Of a DNA stretch of 64,000 bases, positions 49,229 to 57,189 are shown piece by piece (positions within the stretch are counted from its first letter, which is position 1; every line of letters begins with the position of its first letter). The stretch spans positions 49,694-113,693 of the forward strand of contig CABUSH010000003.1 of the NCBI GenBank assembly GCA_902494195.1. The letters run 5' to 3'. Source of the DNA: an uncultured Collinsella sp. Its GTDB lineage: Bacteria > Actinomycetota > Coriobacteriia > Coriobacteriales > Coriobacteriaceae. The translations under genes and the position numbers were made by a program. The notes below the pieces were generated by a model. The model made no database searches. It worked only from the letters and a program-made list of their open reading frames with translations, and was not told where the DNA came from.

Positions 49229-50389
49229 ATGAAAAACCGTACGGTTTTGCTTTATATGACGTTCGTTTTTCTGTCGAACTTCAGCACCATTTTGTATTTT
49301 CTGACGGTTTACCTTGAATTCGTCGGATTCTCGATAGTGGCGATTTCTAGCATGATGATTGCATATCAAGTGAGCAAGTTCATCCTCGAAGTTCCCACTG
49401 GCTATATTGCTGATAGGTTTGGACGAAAGACAAGCGGTCTCGTTGGCGTCGTGGGGATGCTTGGATACTACGCTGCCCTGCTTCTCGTCCGTTTCCCTCT
49501 GCTTTTAATCGGTGCGTTCGCTCTCAAAGGTTTTGCCGTTGCATGTCTGAGCGGATCCATAGAAGCGATTTACATTGACAGCGTCTCTCAGGACCAGCTC
49601 GTAAGACTTAATGTCGTTGAGCGATTTGTTTTCTATGCCTCTCATGCCATCTCCGCTTGCGTGGGTGGTTTCATTTCGTCTGTCGGTGCATATCTCATTG
49701 GTCTTTCGGCAGATATCATCGCAATGGTGTTGACGTTGGTTGTCGTTGTCTGCATTCCTGAGATGCGAAGAGGGGGCACTGCGGGGGCACCTGAGCGTGG
49801 AATTAGCCCGAAGATGATCGGTGCCGCTATTGCGTGTAATGGCATTCTTCGTTCAGCGTTCATCATGGACTGTTCTCAGGCATTTGCTTTTGTCGCCCTG
49901 GAAGACTTTTTCTCACTGCTGCTTGCGGGCCGCGGAATGAATTCCGTCGCTTCGGGTGTGACCATTGCGGTCCAGCTCCTTGCCTCGGCCTCCATGGGGC
50001 TTATTGTGCCCAGTGTGATTGCTCATGTCGACAAGGGCCGTTTTGCGCGTATTTGCGGCATCATTCGCTTAGTATTGACAGCTTTGTTTTTGATCCCCCT
50101 TACTCCGGCTAATTTGCTGCCCGTGTTCTATGTGCTGCAGACGGTTGCGTACTCGTTGTTTGCTCCAATTAAATACTCAATTTTTCAAAATGCTGCTGAT
50201 TCTTCGATGCGCTGTTCATTGATTTCGGTTCAAAGCCAGATGGTGGCGGTGGGTGCTGTTCTTTTCTATCTGCTCAACGCTGTGTTGAGCAGCGCTGCGG
50301 GCATTCGAGTCGTATTGCTTGTCGCGCTCGGGATTTCTTCTTTGGTGTATATCCCCGCGCTATTTCGTCTTACAAGCCAAAGGACATGA
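49229..50389 (+). CDS. MFS transporter
   Basis: 386 residues with about 12 membrane helices. Motif A-like IADRFGRKTSGLVGVVG follows QVSKFILEVPTGY, which is characteristic of the drug:proton antiporter-like MFS group. The C-terminal half is a second set of six helices (FYVLQTVAYSLFAPIKYSIFQNA). GGAGG precedes ATG 49229. It is 119 bp after a LysR regulator on the same strand, but the substrate is not indicated. Confidence 0.82.
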   Translation: MKNRTVLLYMTFVFLSNFSTILYFLTVYLEFVGFSIVAISSMMIAYQVSKFILEVPTGYIADRFGRKTSGLVGVVGMLGYYAALLLVRFPLLLIGAFALKGFAVACLSGSIEAIYIDSVSQDQLVRLNVVERFVFYASHAISACVGGFISSVGAYLIGLSADIIAMVLTLVVVVCIPEMRRGGTAGAPERGISPKMIGAAIACNGILRSAFIMDCSQAFAFVALEDFFSLLLAGRGMNSVASGVTIAVQLLASASMGLIVPSVIAHVDKGRFARICGIIRLVLTALFLIPLTPANLLPVFYVLQTVAYSLFAPIKYSIFQNAADSSMRCSLISVQSQMVAVGAVLFYLLNAVLSSAAGIRVVLLVALGISSLVYIPALFRLTSQRT

Positions 50390-50423
50390 GTATTTAGACA
50401 CCGATAACTTATATATCAACGCC

Positions 50424-50457
50424 AATAAACCCGAGCGCGAGGGCGTTTGGGTTTATT
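50424..50457 (+). terminator. terminator between the MFS gene and ackA
   Basis: AATAAACCC and GGGTTTATT form a perfect 9-bp stem with an inner GCGC-rich loop, followed by ATTG. It lies 54 bp before ackA. Confidence 0.75.
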
Positions 50458-50510
50458 ATTGAAGCGTATGTAACCTGGCGGCGCCACACCGCCTGTTAGT
50501 AGGGAGACAC

Positions 50511-51689
50511 ATGAACGTTCTGGTCGTCAACGCGGGATCTTCGACCCTTAAGTATCAGGTCATCGACACCAAGTCCCACAAGGTGTCCGCAAAGGGCTCC
50601 TGCGAGCGCGTCTGCTTTACCGGCGGTACCTTCACCCACGCTGCTAACGGTTCCAAGAAGGTGACCGAGAACATCGAGTTCCCCGACCACAAGGTCGCCA
50701 TCGAGGTCGTCCTGAAGGACCTCGAGGCCAACGGCGTCAAGATCGAGGGCATCGGCCATCGCATCGTTCAGGGCGGTTGGTACTTTGGCGATTCCTCCCT
50801 CGTCGACGAGGACGTTCTCGCTAAGATCCGCGAGGTCGCCCCGCTGGCGCCGCTCCACAACAACCCCGAGGCCAACGTTATCGAGTTCTGCCTGGAGCAG
50901 TATCCCGACCTGCCCAACGTCACGGTCTATGACACCGCTTTCCACTTCAACATGCCCGAGGTCGCCAAGACTTACGCTCTACCCAAGGACGTTTGCGACA
51001 AGCTGCACATCCGTAAGTACGGCGCCCACGGCACCAGCTACCGTTACATCTCCAAGAAGGTCGCCGAGATGACCAACGGCGAGGCCCGCAAGGTCGTCGT
51101 GTGCCATATCGGCTCCGGCGCTTCCCTGTGCGCTATCGAGGACGGCAAGTGCATGGACACCACCATGGGCCTCACCCCGCTCGATGGCGTCATGATGGGC
51201 ACCCGCTGCGGCTCCATCGACCCGGCTACCGTGTGCTACCTGCAGCGCGAGGGTGGCTACACCTTCGACGAGGTCGACGAGATGATGAACAAGAAGTCCG
51301 GCCTTTTGGCTGTGACCGGCGGCAAGACCAACGACTGCCGCAACGTCGAGGAGCTCGCCGCCGCTGGTGACCCCGATGCTCAGCTCGCCTTCGACATGTT
51401 TGTCTACAAGATTGCCGCCAAGGCTGCCGAGATGGCTGCTTCCATGTGCGGCATGGACACCCTGGTCTTTACCGCCGGCATCGGCGAGCACGCTCCGGCT
51501 GTCCGCGCTGGCGTGGCCGACCGTCTGGCCTTTATGGGCGTCAAGATGGACCATGCCCGCAACGCCCTGCGCGGCGACGGCGCTTGGTGCCTGTCCGCCA
51601 AGGATTCCAAGGTCAAGATTTTCGTCATCCCCACGGACGAGGAGTTCATGATCGCTTCCGACGTCGAGCGCATCGTCAACGGCAAGTAA
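50511..51689 (+). CDS. ackA: acetate kinase (copy 1)
   Basis: 392 residues. Converts acetyl phosphate and ADP to acetate and ATP. Family motifs: MNVLVVNAGSSTLKYQ, GHRIVQGG, FDTAFH-like YDTAFHFNMPEVAKTYALP, KYGAHGTSYRY, CHIGSGASLCAI, DTTMGLTPLDGVMMGTRCGSIDPA and VFTAGIGEHAP. GGGAGACAC precedes the ATG. A second ackA of identical length follows 163 bp downstream, and a pta gene lies convergent beyond it, so the pathway enzymes are together but on opposite strands. Confidence 0.95.
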   Translation: MNVLVVNAGSSTLKYQVIDTKSHKVSAKGSCERVCFTGGTFTHAANGSKKVTENIEFPDHKVAIEVVLKDLEANGVKIEGIGHRIVQGGWYFGDSSLVDEDVLAKIREVAPLAPLHNNPEANVIEFCLEQYPDLPNVTVYDTAFHFNMPEVAKTYALPKDVCDKLHIRKYGAHGTSYRYISKKVAEMTNGEARKVVVCHIGSGASLCAIEDGKCMDTTMGLTPLDGVMMGTRCGSIDPATVCYLQREGGYTFDEVDEMMNKKSGLLAVTGGKTNDCRNVEELAAAGDPDAQLAFDMFVYKIAAKAAEMAASMCGMDTLVFTAGIGEHAPAVRAGVADRLAFMGVKMDHARNALRGDGAWCLSAKDSKVKIFVIPTDEEFMIASDVERIVNGK

Positions 51690-51852
51690 TTGCAAGAGGG
51701 GAGGGGTGGACGACCGAGCGCCGTTCGGCCCCTCTTTTGTGCTCGTTGGGCGATATGCTTGATAGCTATTTATCAAGTTGTGATAACTTCTTATTAAAAT
51801 GCGGCCGCCTTAAGGGGTCTGCGTCGACCGTATTGCACTGCAAAGGAGTCTC

Positions 51853-53031
51853 ATGAACGTACTTGTTGTCAACGCCGGCAGCTCAAGCCTTAAATATCAG
51901 CTTTTGGATACCGATACCCGCGAGGTTTTCGCCAAGGGCAACTGCGAACGTATCGGTTCGGACATGGGCATCTTTGGCCACTCCGAGAACGGTGGCGCCA
52001 AGCAGACCGAGGAGGTCCCTTTCCCCGATCATCGCTCTGCTATCGCTCGTGTGCTCGAGGAGCTCGAGAAGACCGACTTTACGATTGATGGCATTGGTCA
52101 TCGTATCGTTCAGGGCGGCTGGCACTTCGATGATTCCGCAGTTGTCGACGACGAGGTTATGGCCAAGATTCTCGAGGTGGCCCCGCTCGCCCCGCTGCAC
52201 AACTACGGCGAGGCCGCGGCGATTGAGTATTGCCGTGAGAAGTATCCGAAGCTGCCCAACGTGGCGGTCTTCGATACCTCGTTCCATATGACCATGCCCG
52301 AGGTCGCCTATACCTACGCGCTGCCCAAGGACGTGTGCGACAAGTACCACGTGCGCAAGTACGGCGCCCACGGCACGAGCCACCGCTATGAGTGGATGAT
52401 GGCCAAGGAGATCCTGGGTTCGCGCTGCCACCGTCTGCTTTCGTGCCACTTGGGTAACGGTGCTTCGCTCGCTGCTATCGAGGACGGCGTGTGCCGCGAC
52501 ACCACGATGGGCCTCACGCCGCTCGACGGCCTGATGATGGGCACTCGCTGCGGTTCCATTGATCCGGCCACCGTGTGCTACCTCCAGCGCGAGGGCGGCT
52601 ACAGCTATCAGGAAGTCGATGACATGATGAACAAGCAGTCTGGTCTGCTTGCCATCTCGGGCATCTCCAACGACGCCCGCGACATCCGTACACGCGCCTC
52701 CGAGGGCGACGAGCGCTGCCTGCTCGCCTTCGATATGTTCGCCTACAAGGCCATGCAGCAGGCTGGCTCCATGATCGCTTCCATGGCGGGCGTGGACACC
52801 ATCACCTTTACCGCCGGCATCGGCGAGAACGACTGGTCGATCCGCAAGGCCTTCTGCGACTGCTTTGAGTGGCTGGGCGTACGCATCGACAACAATAAGA
52901 ACCGCGAGGCCGTGGGCAACGGCCCGCAGGTCATCAGCGCCGCCGGTTCAGCCGTTACGGTCATGGTCATCCCCACCGACGAGGAATACATGATCGCCCA
53001 CGACGTCGAGCGCCTGACCAAGAACAACTAA
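51853..53031 (+). CDS. ackA: acetate kinase (copy 2)
   Basis: 392 residues with the same signatures as the first copy (MNVLVVNAGSSSLKYQ, GHRIVQGG, KYGAHGTSHRY, CHLGNGASLAAI, LTPLDGLMMGTRCGSIDPA, TFTAGIGENDWSIRKAF), but many substitutions outside them. Copy 1 carries KKSGLLAVTGGKTNDCRNVEE where copy 2 has KQSGLLAISGISNDARDIRTRA. The divergence shows it is a real duplicate and not a repeat assembly. It has its own AAAGGAG site. Acetate or another short-chain acyl phosphate could be its substrate. Confidence 0.93.
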   Translation: MNVLVVNAGSSSLKYQLLDTDTREVFAKGNCERIGSDMGIFGHSENGGAKQTEEVPFPDHRSAIARVLEELEKTDFTIDGIGHRIVQGGWHFDDSAVVDDEVMAKILEVAPLAPLHNYGEAAAIEYCREKYPKLPNVAVFDTSFHMTMPEVAYTYALPKDVCDKYHVRKYGAHGTSHRYEWMMAKEILGSRCHRLLSCHLGNGASLAAIEDGVCRDTTMGLTPLDGLMMGTRCGSIDPATVCYLQREGGYSYQEVDDMMNKQSGLLAISGISNDARDIRTRASEGDERCLLAFDMFAYKAMQQAGSMIASMAGVDTITFTAGIGENDWSIRKAFCDCFEWLGVRIDNNKNREAVGNGPQVISAAGSAVTVMVIPTDEEYMIAHDVERLTKNN

Positions 53032-53053
53032 CGCGCGCATTTGCAAGTAAACG

Positions 53054-53089
53054 AAAGGCCTCCAGAGCAACAGCTCCGGAGGCCTTTTT
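53054..53089 (+). terminator. terminator after the second acetate kinase
   Basis: AAAGGCCTCC (53054-53063) pairs with GGAGGCCTTT, with an inner AGC/GCT pair, followed by TT. It ends the ackA region. Confidence 0.88.
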
Positions 53090-53237
53090 GCTAGCAGGCG
53101 GAAATACCAGTCCCAAAGTGACCATCGCCAGTAACGCCTGCACTCCCAGCAACGGCACCCGGCCATCCAGATCTTCAGCCTCAGCTCGTAGCCAAGCCGC
53201 CGTCCACTCCAGATACCCTGACTGCCACGTGACGGCA

Positions 53238-53364
53238 GGGACCCTACAGGGTAAAGCTCTGAAAATATTCCACAGGACGGAGGAAGCCCCCGCCGCACGT
53301 AGTGCGCAGCGGGGGCTTCCGACATGTCCGAGGACGTTTTCAGAGCTTTACCCTGTAGGGTCCC
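53238..53364. repeat. family A nested palindrome, copy 1 (28-bp outer arms)
   Basis: Outer arms 53238-53265 and 53337-53364 are exactly complementary over 28 bp. Inside is a 12-bp stem GGAAGCCCCCGC (53282-53293) with its complement at 53309-53320, and an innermost GCAC/GTGC. The intermediate single strands carry TTCCACAGGACGGAGG and TCCGAGGACGT. It lies between the convergent ackA2 and pta genes. The remaining part of 53090-53237 shows no gene. Confidence 0.8.
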
Positions 53365-53379
53365 GAGGGGATATGTTCG

Positions 53380-54360
53380 CTACTCAGCCATCTGAGCCTG
53401 GACGGCGGTGATGGCCACGACACCCACGATGTCGTCGGCAGAGCAGCCGCGCGACAGGTCGTTAACCGGCTTGGCGATGCCCTGCAGGATGGGGCCGTAG
53501 GCGTCAGCACCGGCGAAGCGCTGGACCAGCTTGTAGCCGATGTTGCCGGCCTCGAGGTCGGGGAACACGAGCACGTTGGCCTTACCGGCGACGGAGGAGC
53601 CGGGGGCCTTGAGCTGGGCGACGGTGGGGACGATGGCGGCGTCGAGCTGCAGGTCGCCGTCGATGGCGAGCTCGGGAGCCTTCTCCTTGCAGAACTTCAC
53701 GGCCTCCTGGACCTTCTTTGCGACCTCGCCACCGGCGGAGCCCATGGTGGAGTAGGAGAGCATGGCCACGTGCGGCTCAACGTTGCCCATGAAGGTGGAC
53801 CAGGAGTGGGCCGAGGCGATGGCGATCTCGGAGAGCTCGTCGGAGGACGGGTTGATGTTGAGGCCGCAGTCGGCGAAGATCAGCGTGCCGTCGGTACCGA
53901 ACTGCGGGGTGTCGGTGCACATCACGAAGAAGGCCGAGACCAGCTTGGTGCCCGGGGCGGTCTTGAGGATCTGAAGCGCAGGGCGCAGGGTGTCGGCGGT
54001 GGAGTGGCAGGCGCCGGAGACCAGGCCGTCGGCATCGCCCATCTTGACCATCATGGTGCCAAAGTAGGTGGCGTCCATCACCTGGGCGCGAGCCTGCTCG
54101 ATGGTAACGCCCTTCTTGGCGCGGAGCTCGGCAAACTTCTGCGCGTACTCCTCGTGCTTCTCGGCATTGCGCGGGTCGATGACGGTGGCGCCGGGAACGT
54201 CGATCTCGTCGGGGTTGCCCAGGATGACGATCTTTGCCAGGCCCTCCTCGATGATCTTGGTGGCCGCGACGATGGTGCGCGGATCCTCGCCCTCGGGCAG
54301 GACGATCGTCTTAAGGTCGGCCTTGGCGGCAGACTTCATACGGTTAAGGAAATCGCTCAT
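53380..54360 (-). CDS. pta: phosphate acetyltransferase
   Basis: 326 residues, the short single-domain form. Interconverts acetyl-CoA and acetyl phosphate. Motifs: TIVLPEGEDPRTIVAATKI, MGDADGLVSGACHSTADTLRPALQI, MLSYSTMGSAGG and KANVLVFPDLEAGNIGYKLVQR. AAGGAGTAAC precedes the start. It is convergent with the two acetate kinases and separated from them by the nested palindrome at 53238. Confidence 0.95.
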   Translation of the reverse strand: MSDFLNRMKSAAKADLKTIVLPEGEDPRTIVAATKIIEEGLAKIVILGNPDEIDVPGATVIDPRNAEKHEEYAQKFAELRAKKGVTIEQARAQVMDATYFGTMMVKMGDADGLVSGACHSTADTLRPALQILKTAPGTKLVSAFFVMCTDTPQFGTDGTLIFADCGLNINPSSDELSEIAIASAHSWSTFMGNVEPHVAMLSYSTMGSAGGEVAKKVQEAVKFCKEKAPELAIDGDLQLDAAIVPTVAQLKAPGSSVAGKANVLVFPDLEAGNIGYKLVQRFAGADAYGPILQGIAKPVNDLSRGCSADDIVGVVAITAVQAQMAE

Positions 54361-54407
54361 GTTACTCCTTACAAGCGTTTCGCTAAGCTCCAGGCGCCCG
54401 GCTGTTC

Positions 54408-54435
54408 ACGAATAAACCCGCTGCTAGCGGGTTTA
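54408..54435. terminator. hairpin between pta and glf
   Basis: AAACCCGC and GCGGGTTT pair around TGCTA. It lies in the divergent region between pta and glf and may be a leader hairpin of pta or a relic terminator. Confidence 0.5.
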
Positions 54436-54487
54436 CCTTTCAATTATGTACGCCGCGATGCTTGAGCTTTCCTTGTGTGGCAAGCTC

Positions 54488-54513
54488 ATTATAGGACGCA
54501 TTAGCGCTATAAT
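54488..54513 (+). promoter_or_regulatory. glf promoter -10 within an inverted repeat
   Basis: TATAAT at 54508-54513 is a perfect -10 box. ATTATAG (54488-54494) and CTATAAT (54507-54513) form a 7-bp palindrome overlapping it, a possible operator. The -35 is weak. Confidence 0.5.
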
Positions 54514-54591
54514 CGCTCTGATAAATATGTCTCGAAGAATGTTCGAGAAAAGCCCAGCTAACGAGCCCGTGGCTTTTGACAAGGAGTATCG

Positions 54592-55794
54592 ATGCAGATT
54601 ACCTCAGGCCTGCCTGAAGGCTTTAACGCCGGCGCGTACGACATGATTGTCGTCGGTGCTGGATATGCCGGTGCCGTTTGCGCCCGCCGTCTTGCCGAGA
54701 CCATCGGCTATCGTGTTGCCGTTTTGGAGCGCCGTAGCCACATTGCGGGCAATGCCTATGACTGCACTGACGAGGCCGGAATCCTGATCCACGAGTACGG
54801 TCCGCATATCTATCACACCTTTAACGAGCGCGTGCACAATTTCCTGTCGCGCTTTACCAAGTGGACGGATTATCAGCACAAGGTGCTCGCCAACATCAAC
54901 GGTACCCTTATGCCCGTGCCCTTCAACCATGCGAGTCTCAAGCTCGCCTTTGGTGACGAGCGCGGCGAGGAGCTGTATCAGAAGCTCGTGGAGACCTTTG
55001 GCAAGGATGTCAAGGTGCCCATTATGGAGCTGCGTAAGAAGAACGACCCCGACTTGGCCGAGGTCGCCGATTACGTCTACGAGAACGTCTTTTTGCATTA
55101 CACCATGAAGCAGTGGGGCCAGACGCCCGATCAGATCGATCCCTCGATCACCGGCCGCGTTCCCGTCTTTGTGGGCGATGATGACCGCTACTTCCCGCAA
55201 GCTCCCTTCCAGGGCATGCCGCAGGAGGGCTACACGGCGCTCTTTGAGCACATGCTCGACCACGACCTGATCGACGTGTTCTGCGACGTGGACGCCCGTG
55301 ACCTCTTTGAAATCGACGAGACTACCGTCAAGATCGACGGCAAGGTCTACGGCGGCGAGATTGTCTATACCGGTCCGCTCGATGAGCTGTTCAACCTCGA
55401 CTTGGGTGCGTTGCCGTACCGCACGCTCGATATGAAGTTCGAGACGCTCGATATGGACCAGTTCCAGCCCGTGGGCACCGTCAACTACACCACGAGCGAG
55501 GACTACACGCGTATCACCGAGTTCAAGAACATGACCGGTCAGGTCCTGCCCGGCAAGACCACCATCATGAAGGAGTACTCTAAGGCCTATACGCCCGGCT
55601 CGGACGAGACGCCGTACTACGCCATTCTTGAGCCCGAGAACCGTGAGCTCTATGAGCGCTATCTTGAGCGCGTCCAGAACCTGACGAACTTCCACCCGGT
55701 GGGTCGTCTGGCCGAGTATCGTTACTACGATATGGACGCTGTGACCAATTCCGCCCTCGATCTTTCGGATGAGATTATCGCCTGCCATGCATAA
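54592..55794 (+). CDS. glf: UDP-galactopyranose mutase
   Basis: 400-residue flavoenzyme that converts UDP-galactopyranose to UDP-galactofuranose for cell-surface glycans. FAD motif MIVVGAGYAGAVCARRLAE, HIAGNAYDCTDEAGILIHEYGPHIYHT, the substrate region YENVFLHYTMKQWGQTPDQIDPSITGRVPV and the C-terminal GRLAEYRYYDMDAVTNSAL are all conserved. AAGGAGTATCG precedes ATG 54592. The glycosyltransferase that follows overlaps it by 8 nt. Confidence 0.95.
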   Translation: MQITSGLPEGFNAGAYDMIVVGAGYAGAVCARRLAETIGYRVAVLERRSHIAGNAYDCTDEAGILIHEYGPHIYHTFNERVHNFLSRFTKWTDYQHKVLANINGTLMPVPFNHASLKLAFGDERGEELYQKLVETFGKDVKVPIMELRKKNDPDLAEVADYVYENVFLHYTMKQWGQTPDQIDPSITGRVPVFVGDDDRYFPQAPFQGMPQEGYTALFEHMLDHDLIDVFCDVDARDLFEIDETTVKIDGKVYGGEIVYTGPLDELFNLDLGALPYRTLDMKFETLDMDQFQPVGTVNYTTSEDYTRITEFKNMTGQVLPGKTTIMKEYSKAYTPGSDETPYYAILEPENRELYERYLERVQNLTNFHPVGRLAEYRYYDMDAVTNSALDLSDEIIACHA

Positions 55795-56818
55795 AGTCAT
55801 AACATTCGGTATTCCCTCGTATAACGCCGCCAAGGACATGGACCATTGCATCACCTCCATCTTGGAGGGGAGCAATTACGCCACCGATATCGAGATTATC
55901 GTGGTGGACGACGGCTCCAAGGACGAGACGGCCGCCAAGGCCGACGAGTGGGAGGCCCGTTATCCTGGAATCATCCGCGCGGTGCACCAGGAGAATGGCG
56001 GTCACGGTATTGCCGTCCTTTCGGGTCTGCGCGAGGCGCAGGGCACCTACTACAAGGTTGTCGACTCGGATGACTGGCTCGACGCTGCGGCTCTTTCGAC
56101 TATGCTGTCGATTCTGCGTGGCTTTGAAGAGCGCGATCAGCGCGTTGACCTGTTTATCTCGAACTACGTGTACGAGAAGGTTTACGAGGGCACGCATACC
56201 GCTATTGGCTACAAATTTGCCCTGCCGCGCAAAAAGATCTTTTCCTGGGATCAGATCGGTCATTTCCGCCTGGACCAGAACCTACTCATGCACAGCCTGT
56301 GCTATCGCACGGATGTGCTGCGCGAGTCCAACCTTCCCATGCCGCCGCACACGTTCTATGTGGACAACATCTACGCCTACGTGCCACTGCCGCGTTGCAA
56401 GACCATGTACTACGCCGACATCGACCTCTACCGCTACTTTATCGGCCGCGAAGGTCAGAGCGTCAACGAGGCAACGATGGTCAAGCGTCTGGACCAGCAG
56501 TTCCGTGTTACGCGTATCATGATGGAGTCGTACCACCTGTACAGCGATGTTGAGTCGTCGCGCCTGCGTTCGTACATGATGGGCTACTTCACCATGATGA
56601 TGGCGATCTGCTCGGTGCTTACCAAGCTTTCCGAGGAAGATTGCGCCGACGAGCGCCTAAAGACGCTGTGGAATGATTTGAAGGCCTACGACGAGCGCAT
56701 GTATCGTCGTGCCCGCTACGGCGTGGTCGGGTTCTTCACCAATCTGCGCGGACGGGCCGGAGACAAAACTACACTCGGCCTATACCGTCTTGCCTCAAAG
56801 ATCTTTAAATTCAACTAG
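55787..56818 (+). CDS. family 2 glycosyltransferase
   Basis: 343 residues, GT-A fold. Signatures VITFGIPSYNAAKDMDHCITSIL, IEIIVVDDGSKDETAAKA, HQENGGHGIAVLSGLREAQGTYYKVVDSDDWLDAAAL (DxD metal site) are present; no membrane helix is evident. The overlap with glf suggests it transfers galactofuranose or builds the same surface polysaccharide. It ends LYRLASKIFKFN, a C-terminus that recurs as a fragment on the other strand at 56985. Confidence 0.88.
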   Translation: MHKVITFGIPSYNAAKDMDHCITSILEGSNYATDIEIIVVDDGSKDETAAKADEWEARYPGIIRAVHQENGGHGIAVLSGLREAQGTYYKVVDSDDWLDAAALSTMLSILRGFEERDQRVDLFISNYVYEKVYEGTHTAIGYKFALPRKKIFSWDQIGHFRLDQNLLMHSLCYRTDVLRESNLPMPPHTFYVDNIYAYVPLPRCKTMYYADIDLYRYFIGREGQSVNEATMVKRLDQQFRVTRIMMESYHLYSDVESSRLRSYMMGYFTMMMAICSVLTKLSEEDCADERLKTLWNDLKAYDERMYRRARYGVVGFFTNLRGRAGDKTTLGLYRLASKIFKFN

Positions 56819-56850
56819 CTGCTGAGTAATCGCTGCTGATAGGTTGACTG

Positions 56851-56960
56851 GGCCCCTTGGCCTTTAGTTTGCTACTGCGAACAGTCCTGCTCGCACGGAA
56901 AGCACATTAAGTGCTTTCCGGCTCGTGCGGAACTTGTATCAAACTAAAGGCCAAGGGGCC
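56851..56960. repeat. family A nested palindrome, copy 2 (21-bp outer arms)
   Basis: Arms 56851-56871 and 56940-56960 are exactly complementary over 21 bp (GGCCCCTTGGCC then TTTAGTTTG). Inside, GGAAAGCAC and GTGCTTTCC flank ATTAA. Read on the minus strand the core aligns with copy 3: AGTTCCGCACGAGCCG, AGCACTTAATGTGCT, CGTGCGAGC and AGGACTGT. Confidence 0.85.
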
Positions 56961-56984
56961 TCTGCTATAAGAATCGATTGTCAG

Positions 56985-57031
56985 CTAGTTGAATTTGAAG
57001 ATCTTCGACGCGCGGTACACAGGGGCCTGGG
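56985..57031 (-). pseudogene. fragment of a second glycosyltransferase gene, C-terminal end only
   Basis: Read on the minus strand, the last codons before TAG at 56987 give VYRASKIFKFN, matching the YRLASKIFKFN end of the adjacent glycosyltransferase with one residue missing; the DNA around AAGATCTTNAAATTCAACTAGCTG is nearly identical. Upstream the frame soon loses similarity at the repeat. It looks like an inverted partial duplicate or the relic of a paralogous gene. Confidence 0.5.
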
Positions 57032-57052
57032 CTGAAAAGAATCTGGTTGGTA

Positions 57053-57167
57053 GGTTGCCCGGTGGGGCTTGGTTATGTTTGTCGCGAGTTCCGCACGAGC
57101 CGAAGAGCACTTAATGTGCTCTTCGTGCGAGCCAGGACTGTAGAGCAGCAAACATAACCAAGCCCCA
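57053..57167. repeat. family A nested palindrome, copy 3 (29-bp outer arms)
   Basis: Arms 57053-57081 and 57139-57167 are exactly complementary over 29 bp. Inside, GAAGAGCAC and GTGCTCTTC flank TTAAT. The core is ~80% identical to copy 2 in inverse orientation, while the outer arms differ in sequence. It ends 23 bp from the stop of the P1 peptidase gene. Confidence 0.85.
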
Positions 57168-57189
57168 CCGGGCAACCGGTCAGGTTAGG

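Noticed and set aside
50511..53031. Tandem ackA copies as an assembly duplication
   Set aside because: The two genes differ at many codons and residues and have different intergenic sequence, so this is not a duplicated read region.
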